This document shows positions 34,701-47,662 of a DNA stretch of 64,000 nt, one piece after another. The stretch is from Phylloscopus collybita. Taxonomy: Eukaryota; Chordata; Aves; Passeriformes; Phylloscopidae. The translations under genes were made by a program, and so were the position numbers. How positions within the stretch are numbered: the stretch's first letter is position 1; each line of letters starts with the position of its first letter. The DNA lies in the NCBI GenBank assembly GCA_027886175.1, contig JAJNNQ010000013.1, positions 186,001-250,000 of the forward strand. The letters are read 5' to 3'. Below the pieces are notes generated by a model. It worked only from the letters and a program-made list of their open reading frames with translations. It did not search any database and was not told the origin of the DNA.

Positions 34701-37700
34701 GAAATCTTGCGATTTTAATGAGCATTAATTGGGCGAGCTTCCCTCCATTTCCCTGCACTTCTGGCCACCCCATTCACTTTTATGGTTTTCACTTGCTTCT
34801 GTCATTTTTCCATGGTTTTTTTTTCCATTTCAGTTCTGAGACATCTTCTCCTATCTCTTGTTTTGCATGGCTTCCCTGATTTCAGGATTTAAATTGGAGT
34901 CATTTTTGGTAAGTCTCGGTTTTTTTCAGTGGCCCTCATTTCATCTCAGTCTCTTTGGTGGCAATCACTCCATTTCCAAATTTTCTCGGTTTTTTTCGCT
35001 TGCGCTGTTTTGGGTCATATCTCCTTTCCAGAGGGGTTGTTAGACTTTGTTCTCTGATTTCAAGATTTCGTTCCCTTTCCTGAAAGGAAGACTTTCCTTT
35101 CAGGAAAGGGAACGAAATCTTGCGATTTTAATGAGCATTAATTGGGCAAGCTTCCGTCCATTTCCCTGCACTTCTGGCCACCCCATTCACTTTTATGGTT
35201 TTCGCTTGCTTCTGTCATTTTTCCATGGTTTTTTTTTCCATTTCACTTCTGAGACATCTTCTCCTATCTCTTGTTTTGCATGGCTTCCCTGATTCCAGGA
35301 TTTAAATTGGATTTATTTTTGGTAAGTCTTGGCCTTTTTCAGTGGCCCTCATTTCATCTCAGTCTCTTTGGTGGCAATCACTCCATTTCCAAATTTTCTC
35401 GGTTTTTTTCGCTTGCGCTGTTTTGGGTCATATCTCCTTTCCAGAGGGGTTGTTAGACTTTGTTCTCTGATTTCAAGATTTCGTTCCCTTTCCTGAAAGG
35501 AAGACTTTCCTTTCAGGAAAGGGAACGAAATCTTGCGATTTTAATGAGCATTAATTGGGCAAGCTTCCGTCCATTTCCCTGCACTTCTGGCCACCCCATT
35601 CACTTTTATGGTTTTCGCTTGCATCTGTCATTTTTCCATGGTTTTTTTTTTCCATTTCACTTCTGAGACATCTTCTCCTATCTCTTGTTTTGCATGGCTT
35701 CCCTGATTCCAGGATTTAAATTGGAGTCATTTTTGGTAAGTCTTGGCCTTTTTCAGTGGCCCTCATTTCATCTCAGTCTCTTTGGTGGCAATCACTCCAT
35801 TTCCAAATTTTCTCGTTTTTTTTCGCTTGCGCTGTTTTGGGTCATATCTCCTTTCCAGAGGGGTTGTTAGACTTTGTTCTCTGATTTCAAGATTTCGTTC
35901 CCTTTCCTGAAAGGAAGACTTTCCTTCAGGAAAGGGAACGAAATCTTGCGATTTTAATGAGCATTAATTGGGCAAGCTTCCGTCCATTTCCCTGCACTTC
36001 TGGCCACCCCATTCACTTTTACGGTTTTCGCTTGTTTCTGTCATTTTTCCATGTTTTTTTTTTCCATTTCACTTCTGAGACATCTTCTCCTATCTCTTGT
36101 TTTGCATGGCTTCCCTGATTCCAGGATTTAAATTGGAGTCATTTTTGGTAAGTCTTGGCCTTTTTCAGTGGCCCTCATTTCATCTCAGTCTCTTTGGTGG
36201 CAATCACTCCATTTCCAAATTTTCTCGGTTTTTTTCGCTTGCGCTGTTTTGGGTCATATCTCCTTTCCAGAGGGGTTGTTAGACTTTGTTCTCTGATTTC
36301 AAGATTTCGTTCCCTTTCCTGAAAGGAAGACTTTCCTTCAGGAAAGGGAACGAAATCTTGCGATTTTAATGAGCATTAATTGGGCAAGCTTCCGTCCATT
36401 TCCCTGCACTTCTGGCCACCCCATTCACTTTTATGGTTTTCGCTTGTTTCTGTCATTTTTCCATGTTTTTTTTTTCCATTTCACTTCTGAGACATCTTCT
36501 CCTATCTCTTGTTTTGCATGGCTTCCCTGATTCCAGGATTTAAATTGGAGTCATTTTTGGTAAGTCTTGGCCTTTTTCAGTGGCCCTCATTTCATCTCAG
36601 TCTCTTTGGTGGCAATCACTCCATTTCCAAATTTTCTCGGTTTTTTTCGCTTGCGCTGTTTTGGGTCATATCTCCTTTCCAGAGGGGTTGTTAGACTTTG
36701 TTCTCTGATTTCAAGATTTCGTTCCCTTTCCTGAAAGGAAGACTTTCCTTTCAGGAAAGGGAACGAAATCTTGCGATTTAATGAGCATTAATTGGGCAAG
36801 CTTCCGTCCATTTCCCTGCACTTCTGGCCACCCCATTCACTTTTATGGTTTTCGCTTGCTTTTGTCATTTTTAAATTTTTTTTTTTTCCATTTCACTTCT
36901 GAGACATCTTCTCCTATCTCTTGTTTTGCATGGCTTCCCTGATTCCAGGATTTAAATTGGAGTCTTTTTTGGTAAGTCTTGGCCTTTTTCAGTGGCCCTC
37001 ATTTCATCTCAGTCTCTTTGGTGGCAATCACTCCATTTCCAAATTTTCTCGGTTTTTTTCGCTTGCGCTGTTTTGGGTCATATCTCCTTTCCAGAGGGGT
37101 TGTTAGACTTTGTTCTCTGATTTCAAGATTTCGTTCCCTTTCCTGAAAGGAAGACTTCCTTTCAGGAAAGGGAACGAAATCTTGCGATTTTAATGAGCAT
37201 TAATTGGGCGAGCTTCCATCCATTTCCCTGCACTTCTGGCCACCCCATTTACTTTTATGGTTTTCGCTTGCATCTGTCATTTTTCCATGGTTTTTTTTTT
37301 CCATTTCACTTCTGAGACATCTTCTCCTATCTCTTGTTTTGCATGGCTTCCCTGATTCCAGGATTTAAATTGGAGTCATTTTTGGTAAGTCTTGGCCTTT
37401 TTCAGTGGCCCTCATTTCATCTCAGTCTCTTTGGTGGCAATCACTCCATTTCCAAATTTTCTCGGTTTTTTTCGCTTGCGCTGTTTTGGGTCATATCTCC
37501 TTTCCAGAGGGGTTGTTAGACTTTGTTCTCTGATTTCAAGATTTCGTTCCCTTTCCTGAAAGGAAGACTTTCCTTTCAGGAAAGGGAACGAAATCTTGCG
37601 ATTTTAATGAGCATTAATTGGGCAAGCTTCCGTCCATTTCCCTGCACTTCTGGCCACCCCATTCACTTTTATGGTTTTCGCTTGCTTCTGTCATTTTTTT

Positions 37701-39953
37701 TTTTTTTCCATTTCACTTCTGAGACATCTTCTCCTATCTCTTGTTTTGCATGGCTTCCCTGATTCCAGGATTTAAATTGGAGTCATTTTTGGTAAGTCTT
37801 GGCCTTTTTCAGCGGCCCTCATTTCATCTCAGTCTCTTTGGCGGCAATCACTCCATTTCCAAATTTTCTCGGTTTTTTTTGCTTGCGCTGTTTTGGGTCA
37901 TATCTCCTTTCCAGAGGGGTTGTTAGACTTTGTTCTCTGATTTCAAGATTTCGTTCCCTTTCCTGAAAGGAAGACTTTCCTTTCAGGATAGGGAACGAAA
38001 TCTTGCGATTTTAATGAGCATTAATTGGGCAAGCTTCCGTCCATTTCCCTGCACTTCTGGCCACCCCATTCACTTTTATGGTTTTCGCTTGCTTCTGTCA
38101 TTTTTCCATGGTTTTTTTTTTCCATTTCACTTCTGAGACATCTTCTCCTATCTCTTGTTTTGCATGGCTTCCCTGATTCCAGGATTTAAATTGGAGTCAT
38201 TTTTGGTAAGTCTTGGCCTTTTTCAGTGGCCCTCATTTCATCTCAGTCTCTTTGGTGGCAATCACTCCATTTCCAAATTTTCTCGGTTTTTTTCGCTTGC
38301 GCTGTTTTGGGTCATATCTCCTTTCCAGAGGGGTTGTTAGACTTTGTTCTCTGATTTCAAGATTTCGTTCCCTTTCCTGAAAGGAAGACTTTCCTTTCAG
38401 GAAAGGGAACGAAATCTTGCGATTTTAATGAGCATTAATTGGGCGAGCTTCCCTCCATTTCCCTGCACTTCTGGCCACCCCATTCACTTTTATGGTTTTC
38501 GCTTGCTTCTGTCATTTTTCCATGGTTTTTTTTTCCATTTCACTTCTGAGACATCTTCTCCTATCTCTTGTTTTGCATGGCTTCCCTGATTCCAGGATTT
38601 AAATTGGATTTATTTTTGGTAAGTCTTGGCCTTTTTCAGTGGCCCTCATTTCATCTCAGTCTCTTTGGTGGCAATCACTCCATTTCCAAATTTTCTCGGT
38701 TTTTTTCGCTTGCACTGTTTTGGGTCATATCTCCTTTCCAGAGGGGTTGTTAGACTTTGTTCTCTGATTTCAAGATTTCGTTCCCTTTCCTGAAAGGAAG
38801 ACTTTCCTTTCAGGAAAGGGAACGAAATCTTGCGATTTTAATGAGCATTAATTGGGCAAGCTTCTGTCCATTTCCCTGCACTTCTGGCCACCCCATTCAC
38901 TTTTATGGTTTTCGCTTGCTTCTGTCATTTTTCCATGGTTTTTTTTTCCATTTCACTTCTGAGACATCTTCTCCTATCTCTTGTTTTGCATGGCTTCCCT
39001 GATTCCAGGATTTAAATTGGAGTCTTTTTTGGTAAGTCTTGGCCTTTTTCAGTGGCCCTCATTTCATCTCAGTCTCTTTGGTGGCAATCACTCCATTTCC
39101 AAATTTTCTCGGTTTTTTTCGCTTGCGCTGTTTTGGGTCATATCTCCTTTCCAGAGGGGTTGTTAGACTTTGTTCTCTGATTTCAAGATTTCGTTCCCTT
39201 TCCTGAAAGGAAGACTTTCCTTTCAGGAAAGGGAACGAAATCTTGCGATTTTAATGAGCATTAATTGGGCGAGCTTCCGTCCATTTCCCTGCACTTCTGG
39301 CCACCCCATTCACTTTTATGGTTTTCGCTTGCTTCTGTCATTTTTCCATGGTTTTTTTTTCCATTTCACTTCTGAGACATCTTCTCCTATCTCTTGTTTT
39401 GCATGGCTTCCCTGATTCCAGGATTTAAATTGGAGTCTTTTTTGGTAAGTCTTGGCCTTTTTCAGTGGCCCTCATTTCATCTCAGTCTCTTTGGTGGCAA
39501 TCACTCCATTTCCAAATTTTCTCGGTTTTTTTCGCTTGCGCTGTTTTGGGTCATATCTCCTTTCCAGAGGGGTTGTTAGACTTTGTTCTCTGATTTCAAG
39601 ATTTCGTTCCCTTTCCTGAAAGGAAGACTTTCCTTTCAGGAAAGGGAACGAAATCTTGCGATTTTAATGAGCATTAATTGGGCGAGCTTCCGTCCATTTC
39701 CCTGCACTTCTGGCCACCCCATTCACTTTTATGGTTTTCGCTTGCTTCTGTCATTTTTCCATGGTTTTTTTTTCCATTTCACTTCTGAGACATCTTCTCC
39801 TATCTCTTGTTTTGCATGGCTTCCCTGATTCCAGGATTTAAATTGGATTTATTTTTGGTAAGTCTTGGCCTTTTTCAGTGGCCCTCATTTCATCTCAGTC
39901 TCTTTGGTGGCAATCACTCCATTTCCAAATTTTCTCGGTTTTTTTCGCTTGCA
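31706..39953. repeat. 20-mer tandem duplication, copy 2 (8248-bp period)
   Basis: This copy directly abuts copy 1 and carries the same 20 monomers in the same order. Its end is bounded by the GCACTG at 39953 and the next palindrome near 40048, where TTTCCTTTCAGG replaces the TTTCCTTCAGG expected for a third copy. The near absence of differences implies a very recent duplication. An assembly duplication cannot be excluded from the sequence alone. Confidence 0.92.
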
Positions 39954-41054
39954 CTGTTTTGGGTCATATCTCCTTTCCAGAGGGGTTGTTAGACTTTGTT
40001 CTCTGATTTCAAGATTTCGTTCCCTTTCCTGAAAGGAAGACTTTCCTTTCAGGAAAGGGAACGAAATCTTGCGATTTTAATGAGCATTAATTGGGCAAGC
40101 TTCTGTCCATTTCCCTGCACTTCTGGCCACCCCATTCACTTTTATGGTTTTCGCTTGCTTCTGTCATTTTTCCATGGTTTTTTTTTCCATTTCACTTCTG
40201 AGACATCTTCTCCTATCTCTTGTTTTGCATGGCTTCCCTGATTCCAGGATTTAAATTGGAGTCTTTTTTGGTAAGTCTTGGCCTTTTTCAGTGGCCCTCA
40301 TTTCATCTCAGTCTCTTTGGTGGCAATCACTCCATTTCCAAATTTTCTCGGTTTTTTTCGCTTGCGCTGTTTTGGGTCATATCTCCTTTCCAGAGGGGTT
40401 GTTAGACTTTGTTCTCTGATTTCAAGATTTCGTTCCCTTTCCTGAAAGGAAGACTTTCCTTTCAGGAAAGGGAACGAAATCTTGCGATTTTAATGAGCAT
40501 TAATTGGGCGAGCTTCCGTCCATTTCCCTGCACTTCTGGCCACCCCATTCACTTTTATGGTTTTCGCTTGCTTCTGTCATTTTTCCATGGTTTTTTTTTC
40601 CATTTCACTTCTGAGACATCTTCTCCTATCTCTTGTTTTGCATGGCTTCCCTGATTCCAGGATTTAAATTGGAGTCTTTTTTGGTAAGTCTTGGCCTTTT
40701 TCAGTGGCCCTCATTTCATCTCAGTCTCTTTGGTGGCAATCACTCCATTTCCAAATTTTCTCGGTTTTTTTCGCTTGCGCTGTTTTGGGTCATATCTCCT
40801 TTCCAGAGGGGTTGTTAGACTTTGTTCTCTGATTTCAAGATTTCGTTCCCTTTCCTGAAAGGAAGACTTTCCTTTCAGGAAAGGGAACAAAATCTTGCGA
40901 TTTTAATGAGCATTAATTGGGCAAGCTTCCGTCCATTTCCCTGCACTTCTGGCCACCCCATTCACTTTTATGGTTTTCACTTGCTTCTGTCATTTTTCCA
41001 TGGTTTTTTTTTCCATTTCAGTTCTGAGATATCTTCTCCTATCTCTTGTTTTGC
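38577..41054. repeat. Trimer repeat, period 1239 bp
   Basis: The monomer with GGATTTATT, GCACTG and AAGCTTCTGTCC occurs at 38577 and again at 39816. Each is followed by two monomers with GAGTCTTTTTTGG and mostly GCGAGCTTCC (38990/40229 and 39403/40642). The palindrome variant GGAACAAAATC near 40885 marks where the second trimer departs from the first. Confidence 0.75.
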
Positions 41055-41860
41055 ATGGCTTCCCTGATTCCAGGATTTAAATTGGAGTCATTTTTGGTAA
41101 GTCTTGGCCTTTTTCAGTGGCCCTCATTTCATCTCAGTCTCTTTGGTGGCAATCACTCCATTTCCAAATTTTCTCGGTTTTTTTCGCTTGCGCTGTTTTG
41201 GGTCATATCTCCTTTCCAGAGGGGTTGTTAGACTTTGTTCTCTGATTTCAAGATTTCGTTCCCTTTCCTGAAAGGAAGACTTTCCTTTCAGGAAAGGGAA
41301 CGAAATCTTGCGATTTTAATGAGCATTAATTGGGCAAGCTTCCTTCCATTTCCCTGCACTTCTGGCCACCCCATTCACTTTTATGGTTTTCGCTTGCTTC
41401 TTTCATTTTTCTATGGTTTTTTTTTTTTTCCATTTCACTTCTGAGACATCTTCTCCTATCTCTTGTTTTGCATGGCTTCCCTGATTCCAGGATTTAAATT
41501 GGAGTCATTTTTGGTAAGTCTTGGCCTTTTTCAGTGGCCCTCATTTCATCTCAGTCTCTTTGGTGGCAATCACTCCATTTCCAAATTTTCTCGTTTTTTT
41601 TTGCTTGCGCTGTTTTGGGTCATATCTCCTTTCCAGAGGGGTTGTTAGACTTTGTTCTCTGATTTCAAGATTTCGTTCCCTTTCCTGAAAGGAAGACTTT
41701 CCTTTCAGGAAAGGGAACGAAATCTTGCGATTTTAATGAGCATTAATTGGGCAAGCTTCCGTCCATTTCCCTGCACTTCTGGCCACCCCATTCACTTTTA
41801 TGGTTTTCGCTTGCTTCTTTCATTTTTCCATGGTTTTTTTTTTCCATTTCACTTCTGAGA
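40090..41860. repeat. Distant copy of the 15.33-17.10 kb segment
   Basis: The linked variants GGAACAAAATC (about 16128 and 40885), TTTTCACTTGC (about 16218 and 40975), TTCCTTCCATT with TTTCTATGG (about 16582/41340 and 16652/41410) and TCTCGTTTTTTTT recur 24,757-24,758 bp apart. The source-like segment at 15.33-17.10 kb is followed by one extra monomer (17127-17539) before the CATGGCCTTTGTG monomer. Here that monomer follows directly at 41886. A block of several monomers was therefore copied or retained over about 60 monomers. Confidence 0.8.
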
Positions 41861-41879
41861 CATCTTCTCCTATCTCTTG

Positions 41880-44800
41880 TTTTGCATGGCCTTTGTGATT
41901 CCAGGGTTTAAATTGGAGTCATTTTTGGTAAGTCTTGGCCTTTTTCAGTGGCCCTCATTTCATCTCAGTCTCTTTGGTGGCAATCACTCCATTTCCAAAT
42001 TTTCTCGGTTTTTTTCGCTTGCGCTGTTTTGGGTCATATCTCCTTTCCAGAGGGGTTGTTAGACTTTGTTCTCTGATTTCAAGATTTCGTTCCCTTTCCT
42101 GAAATGAAGACTTTCCTTTCAGGAAAGGGAACGAAATCTTGCGATTTTAATGAGCATTAATTGGGCAAGCTTCCGTCCATTTCCCTGCACTTCTGGCCAC
42201 CCCATTCACTTTTATGGTTTTCACTTGCTTCTTTCATTTTTCCATGGTTTTTTTTTCCATTTCAGTTCTGAGATATCTTCTCCTATCTCTTGTTTTGCAT
42301 GGCTTCCCTGATTCCTGGATTTAAATTGGAGTCATTTTTGGTAAGTCTTGGCCTTTTTCAGTGGCCCTCATTTCATCTCAGTCTCTTTGGTGGCAATCAC
42401 TCCATTTGCAAATTTTCTCGGTTTTTTTCGCTTGCGCTGTTTTGGGTCATATCTCCTTTCCAGAGGGGTTGTTAGACTTTGTTCTCTGATTTCAAGATTT
42501 CGTTCCCTTTCCTGAAAGGAAGACTTTCCTTTCAGGAAAGGGAACGAAATCTTGCGATTTTAATGAGCATTAATTGGGCGAGCTTCCCTCCATTTCCCTG
42601 CACTTCTGGCCACCCCATTCACTTTTATGGTTTTCACTTGCTTCTGTCATTTTTCCATGGTTTTTTTTTCCATTTCAGTTCTGAGACATCTTCTCCTATC
42701 TCTTGTTTTGCATGGCTTCCCTGATTTCAGGATTTAAATTGGAGTCATTTTTGGTAAGTCTCGGTTTTTTTCAGTGGCCCTCATTTCATCTCAGTCTCTT
42801 TGGTGGCAATCACTCCATTTGCAAATTTTCTCGTTTTTTTTCGCTTGCGCTGTTTTGGGTCATATCTCCTTTCCAGAGGGGTTGTTAGACTTTGTTCTCT
42901 GATTTCAAGATTTCGTTCCCTTTCCTGAAAGGAAGACTTTCCTTTCAGGAAAGGGAACGAAATCTTGCGATTTTAATGAGCATTAATTGGGCAAGCTTCC
43001 GTCCATTTCCCTGCACTTCTGGCCACCCCATTCACTTTTATGGTTTTCGCTTGCTTCTGTCATTTTTCCATGGTTTTTTTTTCCATTTCACTTCTGAGAC
43101 ATCTTCTCCTATCTCTTGTTTTGCATGGCTTCCCTGATTCCAGGATTTAAATTGGATTTATTTTTGGTAAGTCTTGGCCTTTTTCAGTGGCCCTCATTTC
43201 ATCTCAGTCTCTTTGGTGGCAATCACTCCATTTCCAAATTTTCTCGGTTTTTTTCGCTTGCGCTGTTTTGGGTCATATCTCCTTTCCAGAGGGGTTGTTA
43301 GACTTTGTTCTCTGATTTCAAGATTTCGTTCCCTTTCCTGAAAGGAAGACTTTCCTTTCAGGAAAGGGAACGAAATCTTGCGATTTTAATGAGCATTAAT
43401 TGGGCGAGCTTCCGTCCATTTCCCTGCACTTCTGGCCACCCCATTCACTTTTATGGTTTTCGCTTGCTTCTGTCATTTTTCCATGGTTTTTTTTTCCATT
43501 TCACTTCTGAGACATCTTCTCCTATCTCTTGTTTTGCATGGCTTCCCTGATTCCAGGATTTAAATTGGATTTATTTTTGGTAAGTCTTGGCCTTTTTCAG
43601 TGGCCCTCATTTCATCTCAGTCTCTTTGGTGGCAATCACTCCATTTCCAAATTTTCTCGGTTTTTTTCGCTTGCGCTGTTTTGGGTCATATCTCCTTTCC
43701 AGAGGGGTTGTTAGACTTTGTTCTCTGATTTCAAGATTTCGTTCCCTTTCCTGAAAGGAAGACTTTCCTTCAGGAAAGGGAACGAAATCTTGCGATTTTA
43801 ATGAGCATTAATTGGGCAAGCTTCCGTCCATTTCCCTGCACTTCTGGCCACCCCATTCACTTTTACGGTTTTCGCTTGTTTCTGTCATTTTTCCATGTTT
43901 TTTTTTTCCATTTCACTTCTGAGACATCTTCTCCTATCTCTTGTTTTGCATGGCTTCCCTGATTCCAGGATTTAAATTGGAGTCATTTTTGGTAAGTCTT
44001 GGCCTTTTTCAGTGGCCCTCATTTCATCTCAGTCTCTTTGGTGGCAATCACTCCATTTGCAAATTTTCTCGGTTTTTTTCGCTTGCGCTGTTTTGGGTCA
44101 TATCTCCTTTCCAGAGGGGTTGTTAGACTTTGTTCTCTGATTTCAAGATTTCGTTCCCTTTCCTGAAAGGAAGACTTTCCTTCAGGAAAGGGAACGAAAT
44201 CTTGCGATTTTAATGAGCATTAATTGGGCAAGCTTCCGTCCATTTCCCTGCACTTCTGGCCACCCCATTCACTTTTATGGTTTTCGCTTGTTTCTGTCAT
44301 TTTTCCATGTTTTTTTTTTCCATTTCACTTCTGAGACATCTTCTCCTATCTCTTGTTTTGCATGGCTTCCCTGATTCCAGGATTTAAATTGGAGTCATTT
44401 TTGGTAAGTCTTGGCCTTTTTCAGTGGCCCTCATTTCATCTCAGTCTCTTTGGTGGCAATCACTCCATTTCCAAATTTTCTCGGTTTTTTTCGCTTGCGC
44501 TGTTTTGGGTCATATCTCCTTTCCAGAGGGGTTGTTAGACTTTGTTCTCTGATTTCAAGATTTCGTTCCCTTTCCTGAAAGGAAGACTTTCCTTTCAGGA
44601 AAGGGAACGAAATCTTGCGATTTAATGAGCATTAATTGGGCAAGCTTCCGTCCATTTCCCTGCACTTCTGGCCACCCCATTCACTTTTATGGTTTTCGCT
44701 TGCTTTTGTCATTTTTAAATTTTTTTTTTTTCCATTTCACTTCTGAGACATCTTCTCCTATCTCTTGTTTTGCATGGCTTCCCTGATTCCAGGATTTAAA

Positions 44801-45370
44801 TTGGAGTCTTTTTTGGTAAGTCTTGGCCTTTTGCAGTGGCCCTCATTTCATCTCAGTCTCTTTGGTGGCAATCACTCCATTTCCAAATTTTCTCGGTTTT
44901 TTTCGCTTGCGCTGTTTTGGGTCATATCTCCTTTCCAGAGGGGTTGTTAGACTTTGTTCTCTGATTTCAAGATTTCGTTCTATTTCCTGAAAGGAAGACT
45001 TCCTTTCAGGAAAGGGAACGAAATCTTGCGATTTTAATGAGCATTAATTGGGCGAGCTTCCATCCATTTCCCTGCACTTCTGGCCACCCCATTTACTTTT
45101 ATGGTTTTCGCTTGCATCTGTCATTTTTCCATGGTTTTTTTTTTCCATTTCACTTCTGAGACATCTTCTCCTATCTCTTGTTTTGCATGGCTTCCCTGAT
45201 TCCAGGATTTAAATTGGAGTCATTTTTGGTAAGTCTTGGCCTTTTTCAGTGGCCCTCATTTCATCTCAGTCTCTTTGGTGGCAATCACTCCATTTCCAAA
45301 TTTTCTCGGTTTTTTTCGCTTGCGCTGTTTTGGGTCATATCTCCTTTCCAGAGGGGTTGTTAGACTTTGT
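41880..45370. repeat. Third copy of the CATGGCCTTTGTG-led block
   Basis: This block matches about 34035-37525 at an offset of about 7845 bp: CATGGCCTTTGTG (41886), GATTCCTGG with TTTGCAAATT (42299), GGTAAGTCTCGG (42712), GGATTTATT (43125), TTTTTAAATTT (about 44714), GAAGACTTCC (about 44997). It differs by TTTGCAAATT near 42819 and 44056, by a second GGATTTATT monomer at 43538 and by CTTGCTTCTG where the other copies have CTTGCATCTG. The copy is therefore older than the 8248-bp pair, or partly converted. Confidence 0.8.
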
Positions 45371-46423
45371 TCTCTGATTTCAAGATTTCGTTCCCTTTCC
45401 TGAAAGGAAGACTTTCCTTCAGGAAAGGGAACGAAATCTTGCGATTTTAATGAGCATTAATTGGGCAAGCTTCCGTCCATTTCCCTGCACTTCTGGCCAC
45501 CCCATTCACTTTTACGGTTTTCGCTTGTTTCTGTCATTTTTCCATGTTTTTTTTTTCCATTTCAGTTCTGAGACATCTTCTCCTATCTCTTGTTTTGCAT
45601 GGCTTCCCTGATTCCAGGATTTAAATTGGAGTCATTTTTGGTAAGTCTTGGCCTTTTTCAGTGGCCCTCATTTCATCTCAGTCTCTTTGGTGGCAATCAC
45701 TCCATTTCCAAATTTTCTCGGTTTTTTTCGCTTGCGCTGTTTTGGGTCATATCTCCTTTCCAGAGGGGTTGTTAGACTTTGTTCTCTGATTTCAAGATTT
45801 CGTTCCCTTTCCTGAAAGGAAGACTTTCCTTCAGGAAAGGGAACGAAATCTTGCGATTTTAATGAGCATTAATTGGGCAAGCTTCCGTCCATTTCCCTGC
45901 ACTTCTGGCCACCCCATTCACTTTTATGGTTTTCGCTTGTTTCTGTCATTTTTCCATGTTTTTTTTTTCCATTTCACTTCTGAGACATCTTCTCCTATCT
46001 CTTGTTTTGCATGGCTTCCCTGATTCCAGGATTTAAATTGGAGTCATTTTTGGTAAGTCTTGGCCTTTTTCAGTGGCCCTCATTTCATCTCAGTCTCTTT
46101 GGTGGCAATCACTCCATTTCCAAATTTTCTCGGTTTTTTTCGCTTGCGCTGTTTTGGGTCATATCTCCTTTCCAGAGGGGTTGTTAGACTTTGTTCTCTG
46201 ATTTCAAGATTTCGTTCCCTTTCCTGAAAGGAAGACTTTCCTTTCAGGAAAGGGAACGAAATCTTGCGATTTAATGAGCATTAATTGGGCAAGCTTCCGT
46301 CCATTTCCCTGCACTTCTGGCCACCCCATTCACTTTTATGGTTTTCGCTTGCTTTTGTCATTTTTAAATTTTTTTTTTTTCCATTTCACTTCTGAGACAT
46401 CTTCTCTTATCTCTAGTTTTGCA
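43950..46423. repeat. Tetramer repeat, period about 1649 bp
   Basis: Monomers at 43950 and 44362 recur as 45599 and 46011 with the same linked variants (TTTTACGG then TTTTATGG, each with CTTGTTTCTG and CCATGTTTTTTTTT). The GATTTAATGAG plus TTTTTAAATTT monomer follows both. The second tetramer ends at 46423, where CTAGTTTTGC reappears for the first time since about 12990. Confidence 0.7.
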
Positions 46424-47104
46424 TGGCTTCCCTGATTCCAGGATTTAAATTGGAGTCATTTTTGGTAAGTCTTGGCCTTTTTCAGTGGCCCTCATTTCAT
46501 CTCAGTCTCTTTGGTGGCAATCACTCCATTTCCAAATTTTCTCGTTTTTTTTCGCTTGCGCTGTTTTGGGTCATATCTCCTTTCCAGAGGGGTTGTTAGA
46601 CTTTGTTCTCTGATTTCAAGATTTCGTTCCCTTTCCTGAAAGGAAGACTTTCCTTTCAGGAAAGGGAACGAAATCTTGCGATTTTAATGAGCATTAATTG
46701 GGCAAGCTTCCGTCCATTTCCCTGCACTTCTGGCCACCCCATTCACTTTTACGGTTTTCGCTTGCTTTTGTCATTTTTCCATGTTTTTTTTTTCCATTTC
46801 ACTTCTGAGACATCTTCTCCTATCTCTTGTTTTGCATGGCTTCCCTGATTTCAGGATTTAAATTGGAGTCATTTTTGGTAAGTCTCGGTTTTTTTCAGTG
46901 GCCCTCATTTCATCTCAGTCTCTTTGGTGGCAATCACTCCATTTCCAAATTTTCTCGTTTTTTTTCGCTTGCGCTGTTTTGGGTCATATCTCCTTTCCAG
47001 AGGGGTTGTTAGACTTTGTTCTCTGATTTCAAGATTTCGTTCCCTTTCCTGAAAGGAAGACTTTCCTTTCAGGAAAGGGAACGAAATCTTGCGATTTTAA
47101 TGAG

Positions 47105-47662
47105 CATTAATTTGGCAAGCTTCCGTCCATTTCCCTGCACTTCTGGCCACCCCATTCACTTTTATGGTTTTCGCTTGCTTCTGTCATTTTTCCATGGTTT
47201 TTTCTTCCATTTCACTTCTTCGACATCTTCTCCTATCTCTTGTTTTGCATGGCTTCCCTGATTCCAGGATTTAAATTGGAGTCATTTTTGGTAAGTCTTG
47301 GCCTTTTTCAGTGGCCCTCATTTCATCTCAGTCTCTTTGGTGGCAATCACTCCATTTCCAAATTTTCTCGGTTTTTTTCGCTTGCGCTGTTTTGGGTCAT
47401 ATCTCCTTTCCAGAGGGGTTGTTAGACTTTGTTCTCTGATTTCAAGATTTCGTTCCCTTTCCGGAAAGGAAGACTTTCCTTTCCGGAAAGGGAACGAAAT
47501 CTTGCGATTTTAATGAGCATTAATTGGGCAAGCTTCCGTCCATTTCCCTGCACTTCTGGCCACCCCATTCACTTTTATGGTTTTCGCTTGCTTCTGTCAT
47601 TTTTCCATGGTTTTTTCTTCCATTTCACTTCTTCGACATCTTCTCCTATCTCTTGTTTTGCA
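47105..47662. repeat. Single-monomer duplication marked by CTTCTTCGACATC
   Basis: Two adjacent monomers end with GGTTTTTTCTTCC and CACTTCTTCGACATC, at about 47197-47225 and 47610-47638. Elsewhere this stretch reads CACTTCTGAGACATC with an unbroken T-tract. The unique pair shows local duplication of one monomer. The second copy also carries the CCGG-type palindrome at 47443-47504. Confidence 0.8.
47443..47504. repeat. 62-bp palindrome with both arms CCGG
   Basis: It has the same paired change as 15253-15314, 32 kb away. The surrounding monomer differs (CTTCTTCGACATC type), so it is either an independent event or a transfer limited to the palindrome. Confidence 0.95.
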
